Shown: positions 5,879 through 6,703 of the stretch, piece by piece
Position numbering within the stretch: the stretch's first letter is position 1
Layout: every line of letters starts with the position of its first letter
Assembly (NCBI GenBank): GCA_003105245.1
Contig: PQAI01000300.1
Location: forward strand, 1 to 6,703
Direction: 5' to 3'
DNA: 6,703 bases
DNA from: Betaproteobacteria bacterium
Lineage (GTDB): Bacteria; Pseudomonadota; Gammaproteobacteria; Burkholderiales; Usitatibacteraceae
Notes under the pieces: model-generated
Told to the model about the DNA's origin: nothing
The model's database searches: none
What the model saw: the letters and a program-made list of their open reading frames with translations, nothing else
Made by a program: the position numbers and the translations under genes

Positions 5879-6703
5879 TCAGGGCTGGAACTTCTGGATC
5901 ACCGCGAGCAGCGTCTCGTGGCCCGGATGCTCCACCAGGGCCGTCTTCCAGACCTTGCTCGCCTCGTCCTTGCGGCCGAGCTTCCAGAGCACCTCGCCCA
6001 GGTGCGCCGCGATCTCCGGGTCGGGCCGCGTGTCGTAGGCGAGGCGAAGGCTCTTGAGCGCGTCCTCGAGGTTCCCGCGGCGGTACTGCACCCACCCGAG
6101 GCTGTCGAGGATGAACGGGTCCTCGGGCGAGAGCTTGAGGGCCTTGGCGATGAGCTCGTAGGCCTCGTCGATGCGGTCCGTGCGGTCGGCGAGCGTGTAG
6201 CCGAGCGCGTTGTACGCGTGCGCGTAGTCGGGCTTCATCTCGATCACGCGGCGCAGGTCCGATTCCAGCACGTCGAGGCGGTCGACGCGCTCGGCGGCCA
6301 TGGCGCGGTCGTAGAGCAGCTCGAAGGAATCGGGGAACTTCTCCACCGCGCGCGTGAGGACGTCGTAGGTGTCCTGCCACGCCTTGGCGTCGCGCAGCAG
6401 CTGCGCCTCGACCTGGATCATCTGGATGCGCTCGTCCTGCGTGCGCGCCTCCACGCCCTGCAGGTAGGCGCGGCCCTTCTCGAGGCCGTCGCGCTTGGCG
6501 ATGAGGGAGGCGATGCGCATCTGCGCCCGCACGCGGTCGCCCGCGTCCACCTTGCCGTACCAGTCCAGCGCCTCGTCGGTGCGCTTGGCGAGCTCGGCGG
6601 CCTGCCCCAGGCCGAGGTAGACCGCGCCCGGGTCGGGATGCCCCAGCCCGAGCGCGCGCCGGAAGGAGGCCTCCGCGTCCTCGGCATCCTCCAGCTGCAG
6701 CGA
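5879..6703 (-). CDS. Partial tetratricopeptide-repeat protein (5' end outside window)
   Basis: The minus-strand frame is open to the right edge, giving 274 visible C-terminal residues; the GTG at 6550 is just an internal valine codon, since TPR-like sequence continues before it. At least three good TPR units are visible at about 161-194 (AHAYNALGYTLADRT), 195-228 (PFILDSLGWVQYRRGNLEDAL) and 229-262 (PEIAAHLGEVLWKLGRKDEA), with weaker ones before. TPRs are helical scaffolds for protein contacts; no enzymatic motif is visible and the partner is unknown. A large TPR protein directly upstream of lolB is a recurring arrangement (PA4667 in Pseudomonas aeruginosa, from memory), which hints at an envelope-related role, but that is inference from position. 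Whether it has a signal peptide cannot be seen here. Confidence 0.87.
   Translation of the reverse strand, partial: SLQLEDAEDAEASFRRALGLGHPDPGAVYLGLGQAAELAKRTDEALDWYGKVDAGDRVRAQMRIASLIAKRDGLEKGRAYLQGVEARTQDERIQMIQVEAQLLRDAKAWQDTYDVLTRAVEKFPDSFELLYDRAMAAERVDRLDVLESDLRRVIEMKPDYAHAYNALGYTLADRTDRIDEAYELIAKALKLSPEDPFILDSLGWVQYRRGNLEDALKSLRLAYDTRPDPEIAAHLGEVLWKLGRKDEASKVWKTALVEHPGHETLLAVIQKFQP

Noticed and set aside
5879..6550. TPR gene beginning at GTG 6550
   Set aside because: The frame remains open with TPR-like sequence (for example YLGLGQAAELAKRTDEAL) up to the window edge, so this is an internal codon.

Overview
The window looks like ordinary core chromosome from a GC-rich Gram-negative bacterium, most likely a betaproteobacterium. 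That lineage is inferred from the style of the proteins, the very high GC content at third codon positions, and the gene order; no rRNA or other marker settles it. I found no mobile element, CRISPR array, toxin-antitoxin pair, defence genes or integration scar, and nothing I would call a new system.

Layout. Positions 2-535 hold the 3' part of a plus-strand gene of unknown function: a Pro/Ala-rich stretch followed by a small domain with two cysteine pairs. Everything after it is on the minus strand. Read in the direction of transcription (right to left), the order is: a TPR-repeat protein whose 5' end is outside the window, lolB (outer-membrane lipoprotein receptor), ispE (isoprenoid precursor kinase), tRNA-Gln(TTG), prs (PRPP synthetase), rplY/ctc (ribosomal protein L25), pth (peptidyl-tRNA hydrolase), ychF (ribosome-associated ATPase), and a CAU-anticodon tRNA. 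From memory, the same order (TPR - lolB - ispE - prs - rplY - pth - ychF) occurs in Pseudomonas and many betaproteobacteria, so this is a conserved housekeeping cluster.

The genes fall into two themes: envelope and precursor supply (LolB, IspE, and Prs for nucleotides, His and Trp), and translation (L25, Pth, YchF and two tRNAs). Spacing suggests coupled units: lolB-ispE are 4 nt apart and pth-ychF overlap by 4 nt (ATGA). An intrinsic-terminator-like hairpin lies between rplY and pth. The CAU tRNA appears to have its own sigma70-type promoter just after ychF, and it shares a bidirectional terminator with the convergent unknown gene at the left edge.

No gene-free stretch exceeds about 112 nt (between rplY and prs). 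Four protein starts were placed differently from the longest open frame (pth, rplY, prs) or rest on a rare codon (lolB, TTG).
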